Source: Combretum micranthum (taxonomy: Eukaryota; Streptophyta; Magnoliopsida; Myrtales; Combretaceae). From it: a stretch of 64,000 bases of DNA. Each line of letters starts with the position of its first letter. Within the stretch, counting starts at the first letter, position 1. The notes beneath the pieces were generated by a model. That model was not told the origin of the DNA. It ran no database searches and worked only from the letters and a program-made list of their open reading frames with translations. A program made the position numbers and the translations under genes. The DNA is taken from assembly GCA_024138025.1 (NCBI GenBank), contig JAMXBD010000233.1, positions 1,116,001-1,180,000 on the forward strand. Reading direction: 5' to 3'. Shown here one piece after another: positions 12,130 to 22,680 of the stretch.

Positions 12130-13300
12130 GGGGCTTACATGGTTCCTCTAAGACTGGTGAGGAAGAAGTTAATGGAGGTTAACAACCTCTAAATCAACCA
12201 CCCTTAAACTAGTTACTTCAAGATCTACCACCACCGCCGCTCCCATCTGTAGGTCAATAGATACCAGTTGATGTTGCTCAACTCATGAAAGTATGAATAC
12301 TCTTCTAGGGATAGTTGCACAACAACATCAGAATATGCGTCAGGATGTGCAAATGATATAGGCTAATGCTGAGGCTTGGAGACAAGAGATGCAAAGATAG
12401 AATGGTAATGGTGGCAATGGTACTAGAAATGCTGATGTGCTAAGCCTGGATAAGTTTGTGGATTAGGTGTACAAGTTTGAGCCAAAGCTTGGAACGCTAC
12501 TTAATGGTCACTTACGGATAGAAGAAGTAGAAAAGACCTTTGTTGCTCTGGATATTCCTAAAAATAAGAAGGTAGAGTATGCTTCTTATTTGTTGATTGG
12601 GAAAGCAAATAATTGGTGGTTAAGCACCAAGAGACATATGGCTAGAGTGATCATCTGGGATAGATTCCAACAGGCTTTTTATAGGGAGTTCTTCCCTGAA
12701 AGCATTAAATAGTAGATGCTGCAAAGAGTATTGTGCTCTACAGCAGGACAGAATGTTTGTGGAAGAGTATAAGGCTAAGTTGAATGGCTAATGAGGTTTC
12801 TGCCAAATCCTCTCAAGGAGAGTGAGGATGCTAAGGTGAGCAAGTTTATCATAGGATTAGTGACTGAGATTCAATACCATGTAAACTTGATAGATTTGAC
12901 CAATTATTCCACTGTGGCCAATAAAGCGAAGAATGTTGAGTAATGCTTGAATAAAATTAAAGGTTATGAGGTACAAAGGAGTCAGGTCTATTTGGAAATG
13001 CAACCAACCACTAGTGTTCTTACCTAGGATAGAGGAAAAATGGCTATCACACAACAAGTTAGATCAGCAGTTCAGGGTACAGAGAGAAAGTATAGCAGGT
13101 TTTATGGACCACATGATCTCAAGGACTCCAAGTGGCTTGGGAATGCTTTCTTTTCATGTGGCAAGGTTGGGCATAGCCACAAATTTTGTACAGAGAGGGT
13201 TCTCTCACATGTATTCTATTTCAAGTGTAGGCAACGTGAACACAGGTCCATAAAATGGAAGGAGCCTAGAAAACAAGTGGTTACGGGGATTTAGATAAGC
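12130..13300 (+). pseudogene. Gag of chromovirus element A
   Basis: Gag-like sequence is readable across stops. A Pro/Gln-rich stretch lies at about 12140-12280, then the capsid core with the tryptophan-rich NNWWLS and WDRFQQAFYREFFP motifs (about 12600-12710), then a degenerate zinc knuckle (SCGKVGHSHKFC, about 13155-13190) whose first cysteine reads Phe. Several codons expected to be Gln or Trp are TAG or TAA. The capsid motif style matches plant chromoviral Gypsy elements of the Tekay/Del type. It is non-functional. Confidence 0.75.
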
Positions 13301-13393
13301 TGACATCAAGGGAGTAACTAAGGATAGAGAGCACCAGCCAAGGTCTATGCCCTCAAGTACAGAGATACATATAGTGTAGACACTAATGCAGGT

Positions 13394-13789
13394 ATGCTTC
13401 TTATACTCCTACATAGTACTTATGTGCTTTTTGGTACTGGTGTGAGTTTTTCATGCATCTTTGAGTCATTTTTACCTGCATGTGATGTGTATGTTGAGGA
13501 TATATCTGAATGCTTGTCTGTAAAGATGCCTTTAAAGAGTGGAACTATGCTGAACAGGATTTGTAGAAATGTGAATATAGAGATAGAGGGTAGCCATCTA
13601 CCTGTAGACCTAGTAGTCTTGGACATGGTAATCTTTAATGTAATCTTAGGGGTAGACTGGTTAGTAAAGTACCATGTTGTAAATGACTGTCATAACCTAG
13701 TAGTGGAGTTTAATCTGTCAAATGGGGACCAGTTTGTACACAATCTTAAATTGCAAAGACCATTGGCTCTATCGACATATGAGTTATGA
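13394..13789 (+). pseudogene. Retroviral-type aspartic protease of element A
   Basis: A 131-codon open stretch carries the pepsin-like retroviral protease fold signature. The active-site region reads VLFGTGVSFSCI, where families of this type have DSGASxSFI, so the catalytic Asp is Gly and the enzyme would be dead. The second half holds the conserved hydrophobic strand and the ILGVDWL flap-side motif typical of plant Gypsy proteases. Confidence 0.75.
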
Positions 13790-13807
13790 GGAAAGTCAGC
13801 ATTAGCG

Positions 13808-15180
13808 ATGGCAGCTATGATGGTAGAAAGTGAACAAAGGACGAACCTTACATGGATACCGATTCTATGTGAGTACCCTGATGTTTTTCCAATAGATTTA
13901 CCAGGATTACCACCAGAGAGAGAAGTAGAGTTCTATATTGATTTGATGCCAGGTACTTTACCTATATCTAAGACACCATATCATATGGCTCCAATAGAAC
14001 TTGCAGAATTAAAGGTCTAGTTAGAAGATCTGCTTAAAAAAAAGTTTATCAGACCTAGTGTGTCATCTTGGGAGGGTTTAGTTTTGTTTGTAAAGAAGAA
14101 GGATAGCAGTATGAGGCTATGTATAGATTATAGAAAATTAAACCAAGTGACTATCAAGATTAAGAACCCTCTACCAAGAATAGATGATTTGTTTGATCAG
14201 CCAGCAGGAGCACGAGTGTTTTCGAAGCTTCATCTTAGATCAGGATATTACAAGTTGCAAGTTAGAGTAGAGGACATATAGAAGATAACCTTCAGGACCA
14301 GATATGGTAATTATGAGTTTGTAGTTATGCCGTTTGGTCTTACAAATGCACCAGCTATTTTTATGGACCTTATTAACAGAGTCTTCAAATATTATCTAGA
14401 TACATTTGTAGTAGTCTTTATAGATAATGTTATGGTGTACTCTAAAACCAAGGAAGAACACGAAGAGCTTTTGAGGTTAGTTCTGAACAAATTACAAGAT
14501 GAGAAGTTATACACTAAGTTCACGAAGTTTGAGTTTTGGTTAGAATAAGTATCTTTCTTAAGACATATTATTGATGGAAATGGGTTGTAGTGGATCTTGA
14601 GAAAGTGAAGGCAATGGTATAATGGCCAACTCCTAAAATTGTATAAAAAATTAGAAGTTTTATGGGAATAGCAGGATATTACAGAAGATTTATGGAGGAC
14701 TTTTCCAAAATTGTAAGTCCTTTAACCAGACTAACATAGAAAAGGGTAAAGTATGAATGGGATGAGAACTGTGAGAACAACTTCTAGCAATTAAAAGAAA
14801 AGCTAGCATCTGCTCTAGTGTTAGCCTTACCAATGAGTAGTGAGGAATATGTTATTATAGTGATGCGTCTATACAAAGGTCAAGTTGTGTGTTGATGCAA
14901 GGAGGTAAGGTAATAGCATATGCTTCAAGACAATTAAAGCCTTATGAAGAGAATTACCCTACACATGATCTGGAATTTGTAGCAGTGATCCATGCCTTGA
15001 AGTTGTAGAGGCACTATCTGTATGGAGAAAGATGTAAAGTATATACGAACTGCAAAATTTTGAAATACATCTTCACTCAGAGAGAGCTGAATACGAGGTA
15101 AAGGAGCTGATAAATGACTATGATGTGGATATTTAGTATCATCCTAGGAAGGCGAATGCAGTAGTAGATGCCTTGAGTAG
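13808..15180 (+). pseudogene. Reverse transcriptase and RNase H of element A
   Basis: RT motifs appear in order: [42 protein letters not shown] (usually DLRSGYHQI), [20 protein letters not shown], and FIDNVMVYS where active enzymes have FIDDILVYS. Two of the key Asp residues are therefore changed. RNase H follows (about 14780-15180) with DCSGSV-like and YASRQLK motifs and the HPRKANAVVDALSRK hinge, read through stops and frameshifts. Confidence 0.8.
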
Positions 15181-15359
15181 AAAGCAAGCTAAGAATTCAG
15201 TAGCTTTGATAATCTTTGAATATTGTTTTATAAATGATATGAGGAAATTGAAGTTAGAGATAGTGACCAAACAAGTTGGTGCAAAACAAACAAACTTGCA
15301 ATTTCAGCCTATTATTATAGAAAGGATCAAAGTAGCACAAGTAGATGATCTAAGTATAT

Positions 15360-16235
15360 AGGAGGTAAAGAAGAGAATGAAAGTAGGCAGAGTAGCTGAG
15401 TTTCACATAGATAGTGAGGATATCATAAGGTATAAAAGAAGGTTATGTGTACCAGAACAAGGAGAACTTAAGGAGTTACTTAAAAAGGCACATTAATTTG
15501 GTTATTCCATCCATCCGAGAGGCAACAAGATATATCATGATATGAAGAAGATGTATTGGTGGAATAATATGGAGAAAGAGATTGTGGAATATGTATCTAA
15601 GTGTTATACATGTCAGTTGATCAATATTGAGCATAAAAGACCAACAAGTGAATTAAAGCCTTTATCTATAACACAGTGAGGTGGAAGCACATAACGATAT
15701 ATTTTTTTCAGCTCTACCTAGAACCAGAGAAAGGTTTAATTTAGTATGGGTGATTGTAGATAGACTTACCAAGGTAGCCCACTTTATATCGATTAAAACT
15801 AGGTATACCATGGAATGGTTAGCAAAATTTTAGGTCAAATAGATAGTGAAGTTGCATGGAATACTAGTAACTATAGTGTCGGATAAAGATACTAGGTTTG
15901 CTATGAGATTTTAGAAAAGCCTACGTAAAGCTTTAGGCACTAAAGTGATTTTTGGTACTGCCTATCATCTTTAAACAAATGGGCAATCTAAGTGGACCAT
16001 CTAGCTTCTAGAAGACATGTTAAGAGCATGTGCTTTAGATTTTAAAAGTAGCTGGGATGAGCACTTGCCTTTGGTAGAGTTTGCATACAATAACAGTTAT
16101 CAAGTGTCGTCTGGAATGCTACCATATGAAGTTTAGTATGGTAGAAAGTATAGGTCGCCGATTCATTGGGATGAAGTTGGTGACAGACAAATGATAGGAC
16201 CAGAGCTGATATAAGATACTATTGATAAGGTTAAA
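15360..16235 (+). pseudogene. Integrase core of element A
   Basis: The region reads as integrase across several stops. It has an HH-CC-like zinc segment with MKKMYWWNNMEKEIVEYVSKCYTCQ (about 15540-15620), then core pieces including WVIVDRLTKVAHFI (about 15745-15790) and VSDKDTRF (about 15880). It ends in the EFAYNNSYQVSSGMLPYE segment (about 16075-16130). Nearly all premature stops are TAG where the family has Gln or Trp codons. Confidence 0.75.
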
Positions 16236-16707
16236 GTGATCAGACAAAAGTTACAAGTAGCTCAAATCAGTCAGAAAGGTTATGCAGACAAGAGGAGGAG
16301 GCCTTTGGAGTTCCAACTAGGAGAGCATAAACCCAGATTTGTGGGACCCTTTGAAGTCTTAAAAAGGATAAGCAACATGGTTTATAAATTAGCTTTACTA
16401 TTTAGTTTGGATGGAGTACACAACGTATTCCATGCATCTATATTTGAGAAAGTATATGAGAGATCCTGAGAAGATAGTAGCATTGGAACCGTTGGAAATG
16501 CAATCGAATCTCATCACAGCTATAAAGCCAGTAAGGATTGTTGACACTAAAGAGTAGATTTTGAGAAGGTGAGCGATCAAATATGTAAAAGTGCAATGGA
16601 CCAATCAATTTGAACAAGAAACTACTTAGGAGCTAAAGGAGGAGATGAGGATAAAGTATCCCAAGCTTTTCAATGATTTGGGTAACTTTCAAGGAAAAAA
16701 GTTCTTT
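16236..16707 (+). pseudogene. Integrase C-terminus with chromodomain, element A
   Basis: The GPY/F-type segment (PRFVGPFEVLKRI, about 16330-16370) and LDGVHNVFHASI lead into a chromodomain-like tail (VKVQWTNQFEQETT and EEMRIKYPKLF, about 16585-16670). This tail defines chromoviruses and targets integration to marked chromatin in active relatives. It supports placing element A in the Tekay/Del group. Stops and a frameshift near 16460 break it. Confidence 0.7.
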
Positions 16708-16721
16708 TAGGAGGGAAGAGA
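16708..16721 (+). other. Polypurine tract of element A
   Basis: TAGGAGGGAAGAGA precedes the LTR start TGTAATATA. Confidence 0.7.
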
Positions 16722-16916
16722 TGTAATATAAAAATAAACAAATTATAATGAAGGGAAAGTGTGTAATATATTGATTAATAAAAGGGTTTTCTAATCTACC
16801 CTAATATGAATAATGATTTATGGATAAATGGCAGATGTATTTGATTAAGGGAGAGTTGTCCAAGAAAGATTATAGGATGCAGCATTTAGTAGCCTCAAGG
16901 CCACCGGCCTTGACAA
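16722..16916 (+). repeat. 5' part of the 3' LTR of element A, truncated
   Basis: It starts TGTAATATAAAAATAAAC right after the polypurine tract and is cut after ~195 bp by the Athila cluster beginning at 16918. The rest of the LTR was not found at 42740 on the far side of the cluster. The junction is therefore not a simple insertion, or the remainder has been deleted. Confidence 0.6.
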
Positions 16917-16917
16917 T

Positions 16918-17049
16918 TTGGACCTGTTTACCTGACATACAAGAACACATGAATCAAGGTAAACTATTTTTTTTTTAGAGAATATGCTTAGTCTAAGGGT
17001 GTAAATCCTATTCTAATATCAGCAACCGAAGCTCCCCGCAACGGCGCCA
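16918..17049 (-). other. Extra Athila leader and primer-binding site outside the left LTR
   Basis: These ~130 bp match the leader region 28175-28303 of element B closely, including a near-perfect tRNA-Asp PBS (17033-17049, one G missing). A leader and PBS belong inside the 5' LTR, yet here they flank the outer side of B's 3' LTR. The piece is thus the start of a second, truncated element sharing this LTR, as produced by unequal recombination between LTRs. Confidence 0.75.
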
Positions 17050-17052
17050 AAT

Positions 17053-18835
17053 TGAAACTGCAATAAACCACACTTTTTAATATTCTAAAGACTTTAATTT
17101 CAAACACGAGTGGATTACTTAATCGGTCAGCAAAATCACCGGGTGCAAAGCAGTATTTTCTGGAAAGTCCAAGTCGTATCCACAGGAGCTATTGGCTAAT
17201 TACTAGAATTAAACTTTTAACCCTAATCTAAGCAATTGATTTTCAGATGTGTAATTAATCTATGTTGATCTATATTAAAAACTAGATTTTAAATGATTTA
17301 TCAAGAACTAAAACCTTATGTTCTAGCAACTATAACGAGGGATTTAGGTTTAGGAGATGCAAATGGTATATGAATGATGTATTTCTATTCTCATATGAAA
17401 TGATTCATGCTTAAATTAATATATAACATTGATTACTTGGGATTTGATCAAATTCATCTAAGAATTGCTCACCTCTCGATGTAACAAAATCTTTCATAGC
17501 ATAAACTATCCTATTAAGATAAGTATCTATGATTTCAGGTTAATAGCATTTTGCTCTCACCAAAATTACTATTCTAGTTAAGAATACAAAACAAGCACCG
17601 TTAAGTGACCTAAATTGTAACCCTAACCGCATAAGGATTAATGAATTCTCAAGTTCTATCATATCACAGATTTACATATTTCTATGACAAATCATATTCA
17701 AAAACCTAAGTTTTGCTTGTGCGGATCATTGAATCCTTCTCAGGTATCTTTAATCCTTTCTATCTAATCTATGTTGATCAGGCATAAACTAAACCGATTA
17801 CAAACAAAGATAATCAAATTCCCAAATAGTCAACACCAATATTAATTCAATTCATGCATCAAATCATCGAATCCATTCATACATATTTATAATTGACAAT
17901 GACAGCATGCATCTCAATATACAATCAAGCATAAACATAAAAGAATAGAGATTGAAAACACCTTAAAAATGGTTCATTTTCAGAAACGGGAATTTCCAAA
18001 TCCAAAATCCCACAATTGTAGGCAACGCTTGATTGTAGCTAAACCCTAATCCACTCTAATTGCTAAACATTAGGGTCTTAGTGCCCTAAAAGAAAAACAA
18101 ACAAGAACATTTGTTTCCTAATATTTCTGAGTATTTTTATGTCTCTCTTCTTCTTTTGCTTTCTCAAAAACACTGTTAAATAGAGCAAAATTGCGTGAAG
18201 AATACAAACTGACATAGATGTACGCCGGCAGTTACAAAATGTACGCCGCCTGCGTAAATGTGGATCTGGCCGGCGTTTGTTGTTTGAAAAGAGCCTCTTC
18301 AACTTGCACTTGATAAACACTGGTTGTGTTGCTTCAAATCTGGCCTGCGTAGATCATCATTCAAAATTTCCTAGAGGATTGTACGCAGGAATGTATGCTG
18401 GCTGCATTGAATTCCAGAAGGCCGGCGTTCGCTGCTTCATCAAACCCTATATTGGCTACGTTCAAGCCTGCATTAAGGATTTGCAATCTGTGGACAAAAT
18501 ACACAGGCTCAACGTCGGCTGCGTTGATGCAGAATATGCCGGTGTAACTCCTTATTCCAAATGCTTGCTCCAAATTTCTTCTACCCTAGCTGCGTTGATG
18601 ATTGCGTTAAGAAATTGGGTTCTGTGGTCGTTCTAACACAGCCTCTACGCCGGTGGCGTTGGATGCTTTTGAGCCGGCGTACATTTGATCTTCAACCAAT
18701 TGTTTGGAATTTGCTCATATTTCTTTGTTGACCTGATTTCACAAAATTTACACTTATAAATACAAATTCCACTTGATTTCTATCAAATCTGTATCAATTT
18801 TATCCACAAAATGTATGTAAAATATGAGTTCATCA
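17053..18835 (-). repeat. 3' LTR of Athila element B
   Basis: The segment is 1783 bp. Reading on the - strand it starts TGATGAACTCATATTTTAC and ends GCAGTTTCA. It matches the split right LTR (28307-29986 plus 42645-42739) at roughly 93 percent over the stretch I compared by eye. It contains a CpG-rich GCCGGC cluster at about 18220-18680. The open frames 18277-18636 (+) and 18361-18573 (-) here are by-products of that cluster. Confidence 0.9.
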
Positions 18836-18874
18836 AATTCCCCCACACTTGAATTGTTGCTTGTCCTCAAGCAA
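18836..18874 (-). promoter_or_regulatory. Polypurine tract and adjoining hairpin of element B
   Basis: On the - strand a perfect 7-bp hairpin (TTGCTTG-AGGA-CAAGCAA, 18857-18874) is followed by CAATTC and the tract AAGTGTGGGGGAATT, which abuts the LTR. The same arrangement exists in element C at 31603-31640. Confidence 0.85.
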
Positions 18875-19343
18875 ATTTGATAAGAATCCGTCATAGATTG
18901 TACCAATTTCACTAATTTATTCAAGCATCTTCTCAACTTGGGACTTGCAATTATAATGACCTACTGCTCAAATCAACTTGTGAGCTTGTGATTGGATTAC
19001 TAAAATCAAGATTCAAAAGTTAATCTGGAAAAATCAAACTTTAATCTTCATTTTTAACAATAAAATTATCTAATCCAAAAGTAAGCACAATTCCACTAAG
19101 GAAAAATACCATTTAAACTTCAATGGATTTTTAGCATATATAATCAAAGTAACAAAGAATGAAAGCATATAGTATCTATTCAATCCCTAGATTATCTCCC
19201 CTTTTATTACAAGTCTTATTTTTATTGAATTTTTGCATTCTTTCTTTTCATACAAGCATTTTTTTTGTTTGGGAGGTTTTTGTCTCCATCTTTTATTTTT
19301 GAACTTTTGCCCATTCCTTCCCTTATCGTTATAGTGAGTTCAT

Positions 19344-19410
19344 TGAGTCGGCACATCCCGGGCTCATCACCCAAGTGACCAGGTTTTAAGATACCCCTAA
19401 GAACTCTTCC
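19344..19410 (-). other. Conserved non-coding island in the 3' UTR of element B
   Basis: About 65 bp beginning GAGTCGGCACATCC on the + strand are almost identical to 32100-32165 in element C, although the surrounding UTR has diverged. It is not in an open frame. Function unknown. Confidence 0.7.
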
Positions 19411-19950
19411 TCACTCTAACATTCAAGTTTGGATACTCATAACTCATTTGAGTTAGCGGAGTAGTGGCTATGCTTGTTTCTTTTGCAATTCAATACTAAG
19501 ACTTTTTTATAGGGAATCACTAAGAAATGAATTTCTTTTACTTCTTTCACTATTGTTAAATGACTTCTCAATAGAAAATCCAGTGATTATATAATAACTA
19601 ACTATTCCTAGAAGTAAACCTAGTTATTTTTCTCAAAAGGACTTGACTTACTCTCAACTTCAAATTTTAGAGCTAAAAACAAAGTAAGTTTGCTTCTTAG
19701 AGATTCAACTTCTCAATATTGACAAAGTAATCCATTCACAAAAGTTAATGAGTAAGACCTTTAGCAAGTTATTTCCATTTCAATTCAGATGCTATCCACC
19801 ATATTTTGAAACAAATCTCAAGATTCTTATTTTCTTTTAAAAAAAATTTGACCTTAAATGTACTAGATCAAGAACAATTAGTGTGGGTACAAGCATCATG
19901 AATATAACTCATATTTCACCAGCCATCACCATGTTTAGTTTCAATACTAT

Positions 19951-19988
19951 CCTTCCCCCACACTTAAGATATACAGTGACCTCACTGT
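19951..19988 (-). promoter_or_regulatory. Second hairpin and purine-tract module of element B
   Basis: On the - strand the 7-bp hairpin ACAGTGA-GG-TCACTGT (19973-19988) is followed by ATATCTTAAGTGTGGGGGAAGG. This copies the layout of the LTR-proximal polypurine tract (AAGTGTGGGGG) about 1.1 kb away. It could be an internal plus-strand primer or an RNA signal; the function is inferred only from layout. Confidence 0.6.
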
Positions 19989-20214
19989 ACGAAATAAAAC
20001 AAACAGAGAAAGGAAAAAAATGAAACTAATGACTTCCCTGAAAAAAGCATGATCAATCTAATCATCCAAAACGATAGAGTGTAGCTGCAAGATGCCCTGT
20101 GATAACTACAAAACAAATCAAAAAGATAAAGGAAAATAAGAAGTTAAGTTCTAATCATCTACAGATCATAGCAAAAACAAAACAAATCAAAATCCATAAG
20201 AGCTAGCAGGGACT

Positions 20215-21410
20215 CTAGCTCTCTGCCTCCGTGCTGGAGCTGCTATCATCATCTGTGGATGTCTCATAATGCAATTGCGACCCTTTCTCAGAATTGATAC
20301 AACAAAACATATCCTTGATCGCCTGAAACATCTGCTTTCTAAACCCTTGTTCTTCCTTTTTTCTTGCTTCAGGATAGTCAAAATCTGATCATGTCCTTGC
20401 TCCAATCTATCTAGGGTAGTAACCACCCTATCCCAATCCGATACAGAAGGAGCTGAAGAAGAAACTGGAGGAGGCGGAGCTGATGATGAAGGTGGTAGCT
20501 CAATAGGAATATCTCCAGGGAAGATATCCTGATAATCCTGCTCCTCAACCACTGGTGGTGGCACACCTCTTGGAACTTTGACCAAACCAAATCCCCTGAA
20601 AGGAGCAGATGTAATTCTTTTGCTCGGGATCTCCACATCCCCTTCAGGTTCTCGGAAAATTTGCATTCCCTTCAGTAACTTGGTTATATATCCTCCACAA
20701 CACAAGAACTTAGTTCTTATGTCATCAGCTTGTCTAAAGATGAAATTCGCCACTTCCACTCCAAGATCAATCCGTGATTGCCAATGATGCTGAAGAGGTA
20801 AAACATGTCAAACGAAGTCACTTTACTGTGACTTGTCTTCTTACAGCTCACCGTGTGGGCAATGATGTGGTGGATGATCTTGTATTCCACTTAGAAAAAA
20901 TGGATGCCACCGACTTGGAAGCCACAAAAGGTTCTGTCAAAGGAGCTATCAATTGTAACCAATATGCCTTGAGTCATTTCATCTGCTCCTTTAGGCCAAG
21001 AATTTGTCAGCTGCAAATTATCTGCCTCGCTTTCATACAAACCCAACACTCGTCCCATAGACTTTAATCTGATCTCATGCACCTCTCCATAAGCTTGGAA
21101 TATAAACTTTGACCTTTCCCCTTCTGATTCCACCTTCAAAGTGGAAAGAACTTCAAGTGTGAGATTCTTATATGCGGGTTCTCTCCATTCAAACAGCCTC
21201 AACCAAGCCGGATCCCGAATCAACTCAACAACCTGATTTCTAATCCCAAACTCATCCAACAACTCCCAATCCATGTATTGAGAATTGATGAAATCCATCT
21301 TCATTAATCCTCTTGTTGTCTTTGGCGTATTGCTGGCTGGATAAAACATTTCGGGCTTGTGCACTTGATGATGAATCAGTGGTTCGTGGTCTTTTTTGTC
21401 TGGGGGCCAT
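20215..21410 (-). pseudogene. Third ORF of Athila element B (env-position protein)
   Basis: Start is taken as the ATG at 21410 (MAPRQKRPRT), immediately after a splice-acceptor-like TTTGCAG. Reading through frameshifts, a basic Ser-rich head is followed by ARNVLSSQQYA and REPAYKNLTLEVLSTL. Then come GRVLGLYESE, a VANFIFRQADD...CGGYITKLLKGM core, a proline-rich linker, a coiled-coil-like Glu/Lys stretch, and an acidic Ser tail ending SSSSTEAES before TAG at 20215. Length is ~395 codons. Element C has the same order and tail. It sits where Athila elements carry an envelope-like or 'ORF-1/plant transposon protein' gene. I see no signal peptide or membrane segment, so an envelope role is unproven. 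Confidence 0.65.
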
Positions 21411-22299
21411 ATCTGCAAATGAGCACAATAGGGAAGCTTAAACAGACAATATGACAGCACCAACCAAAACCATGAAGCCTGTGCTAGTGTCTGTGAAACA
21501 ATCAAAACTAATCCCTAAACATTGCCTAGATCATGATATCTTACAAATCAGACCCCAACTCAACAAATCACATTAGCATATCAACAGATCAACAACTCAA
21601 CCAACACTTGCAAGTGGAATAGTTCAAGGCAGGCTGTGTGGAAAGAAACGTTGGTCACAAATTGATGCTCAATTCACTGTTTAGCAAAGCAACAAAGTGC
21701 AAAACAATTACACACCTACTAAAGTAACCGCAGCATCCAAAAGATGAGACAAAGTAGAAACAAATATGGGCACACACAAAATCATTGTTTAAATCAAGTA
21801 CTTAATTGCAATCAATCATCATGAACACTTGAATCAAGCAAATTTTGCATTTACACCAAAAAGCCCCAAATTCGTTTTGCAAAATTATAAACACATCAAC
21901 ATAAACCCTAGCTCATGAACAATGATCAAAACATGCTAAATGTGTAATCTAATGAAATTCAATGCAAAACAGCCATCAAAATATCTCAAATATACTCCCA
22001 AAATCAACTAATAATTCAAACATCCAAACCACCCTTCATACTTCACACGGCTCATCACACTTCAACCCTCATACATACAAACTCCTCCACCCAATCCGAG
22101 CCACTACAACATACATGGATATGTTGGATAGATTAACAGACAAAAAAAATGGATAGAGATCTTACTTGATAGCTGCAAAATAATCCAGAGAGAGGAATGC
22201 CAATACGCACCGAGAGGAGTTAAGTTGGGGAGAAACAAATAAGAATGAGAGTAGTTGAAAAAGTGATGAGAAATGCAGACAGAACCTGTTAATTTTCGA

Positions 22300-22450
22300 G
22301 TTGCAGGTCCTACGCCGGCAAAATTGTCGACTACGCCGGCGGCGTTCAAGGCGGTGTTGTCAATTCAACTTTCAATTTCCGAACAGAATGGCAGGCAGTG
22401 TATGTGTTTACGCAGCCAGCGTACAGGTCTACGCTGGCACTACACAGCCG
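22300..22450 (-). repeat. GCCGGC-rich cluster between pol and ORF3 of element B
   Basis: Several GCCGGCG/CGCTGGC-type words occur in 150 bp of otherwise AT-rich DNA, including the hairpin-forming 15-mer at 22332-22346 (TACGCC-GGC-GGCGTT). The same type of cluster lies in the same place in element C and in the LTRs of both elements. Confidence 0.75.
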
Positions 22451-22631
22451 TGTATCTATGTTTCCAAATTTTTTTTTAAACATAAGAATAATCCATTATC
22501 CTGTGTAATTTGTAACTAAGTAATTTAAGATTACTTACCTCACCTTTTTCTCAAATGGATTTATCTAAAGCTCCAAGAATAATTTGCCATGATCTGAAAA
22601 CAAAAAATAAGAAAATAAACACTAAGTTAGA

Positions 22632-22680
22632 CATGGGTTGCCTCCCAAGTAGCGCTTAGTTTAACGTCGCTTAGCCCGAC
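22632..22680 (-). other. Conserved motif at the end of pol, element B
   Basis: On the - strand GTCGGGCTAAGCGACGTTAA leads into GCGCT and TGGGAGGCAACCCATG. Element C has the same series at 35562-35610. It overlaps the last codons of pol and continues past the likely stop (22661-22663). GGGAGGCAACCC at this position recurs in plant Athila-type elements as far as I recall. Confidence 0.7.

Noticed and set aside
18277..18636. Open frames over the GC-rich LTR clusters (also 29650-29982, 31128-31481, 42215-42517)
   Set aside because: Frames are not kept between paired LTRs and lack any domain. GC-rich, CpG-rich DNA simply has few stops.
20215..21410. ORF3 as a true envelope glycoprotein
   Set aside because: No signal peptide, membrane helix or cleavage motif was visible in either copy.
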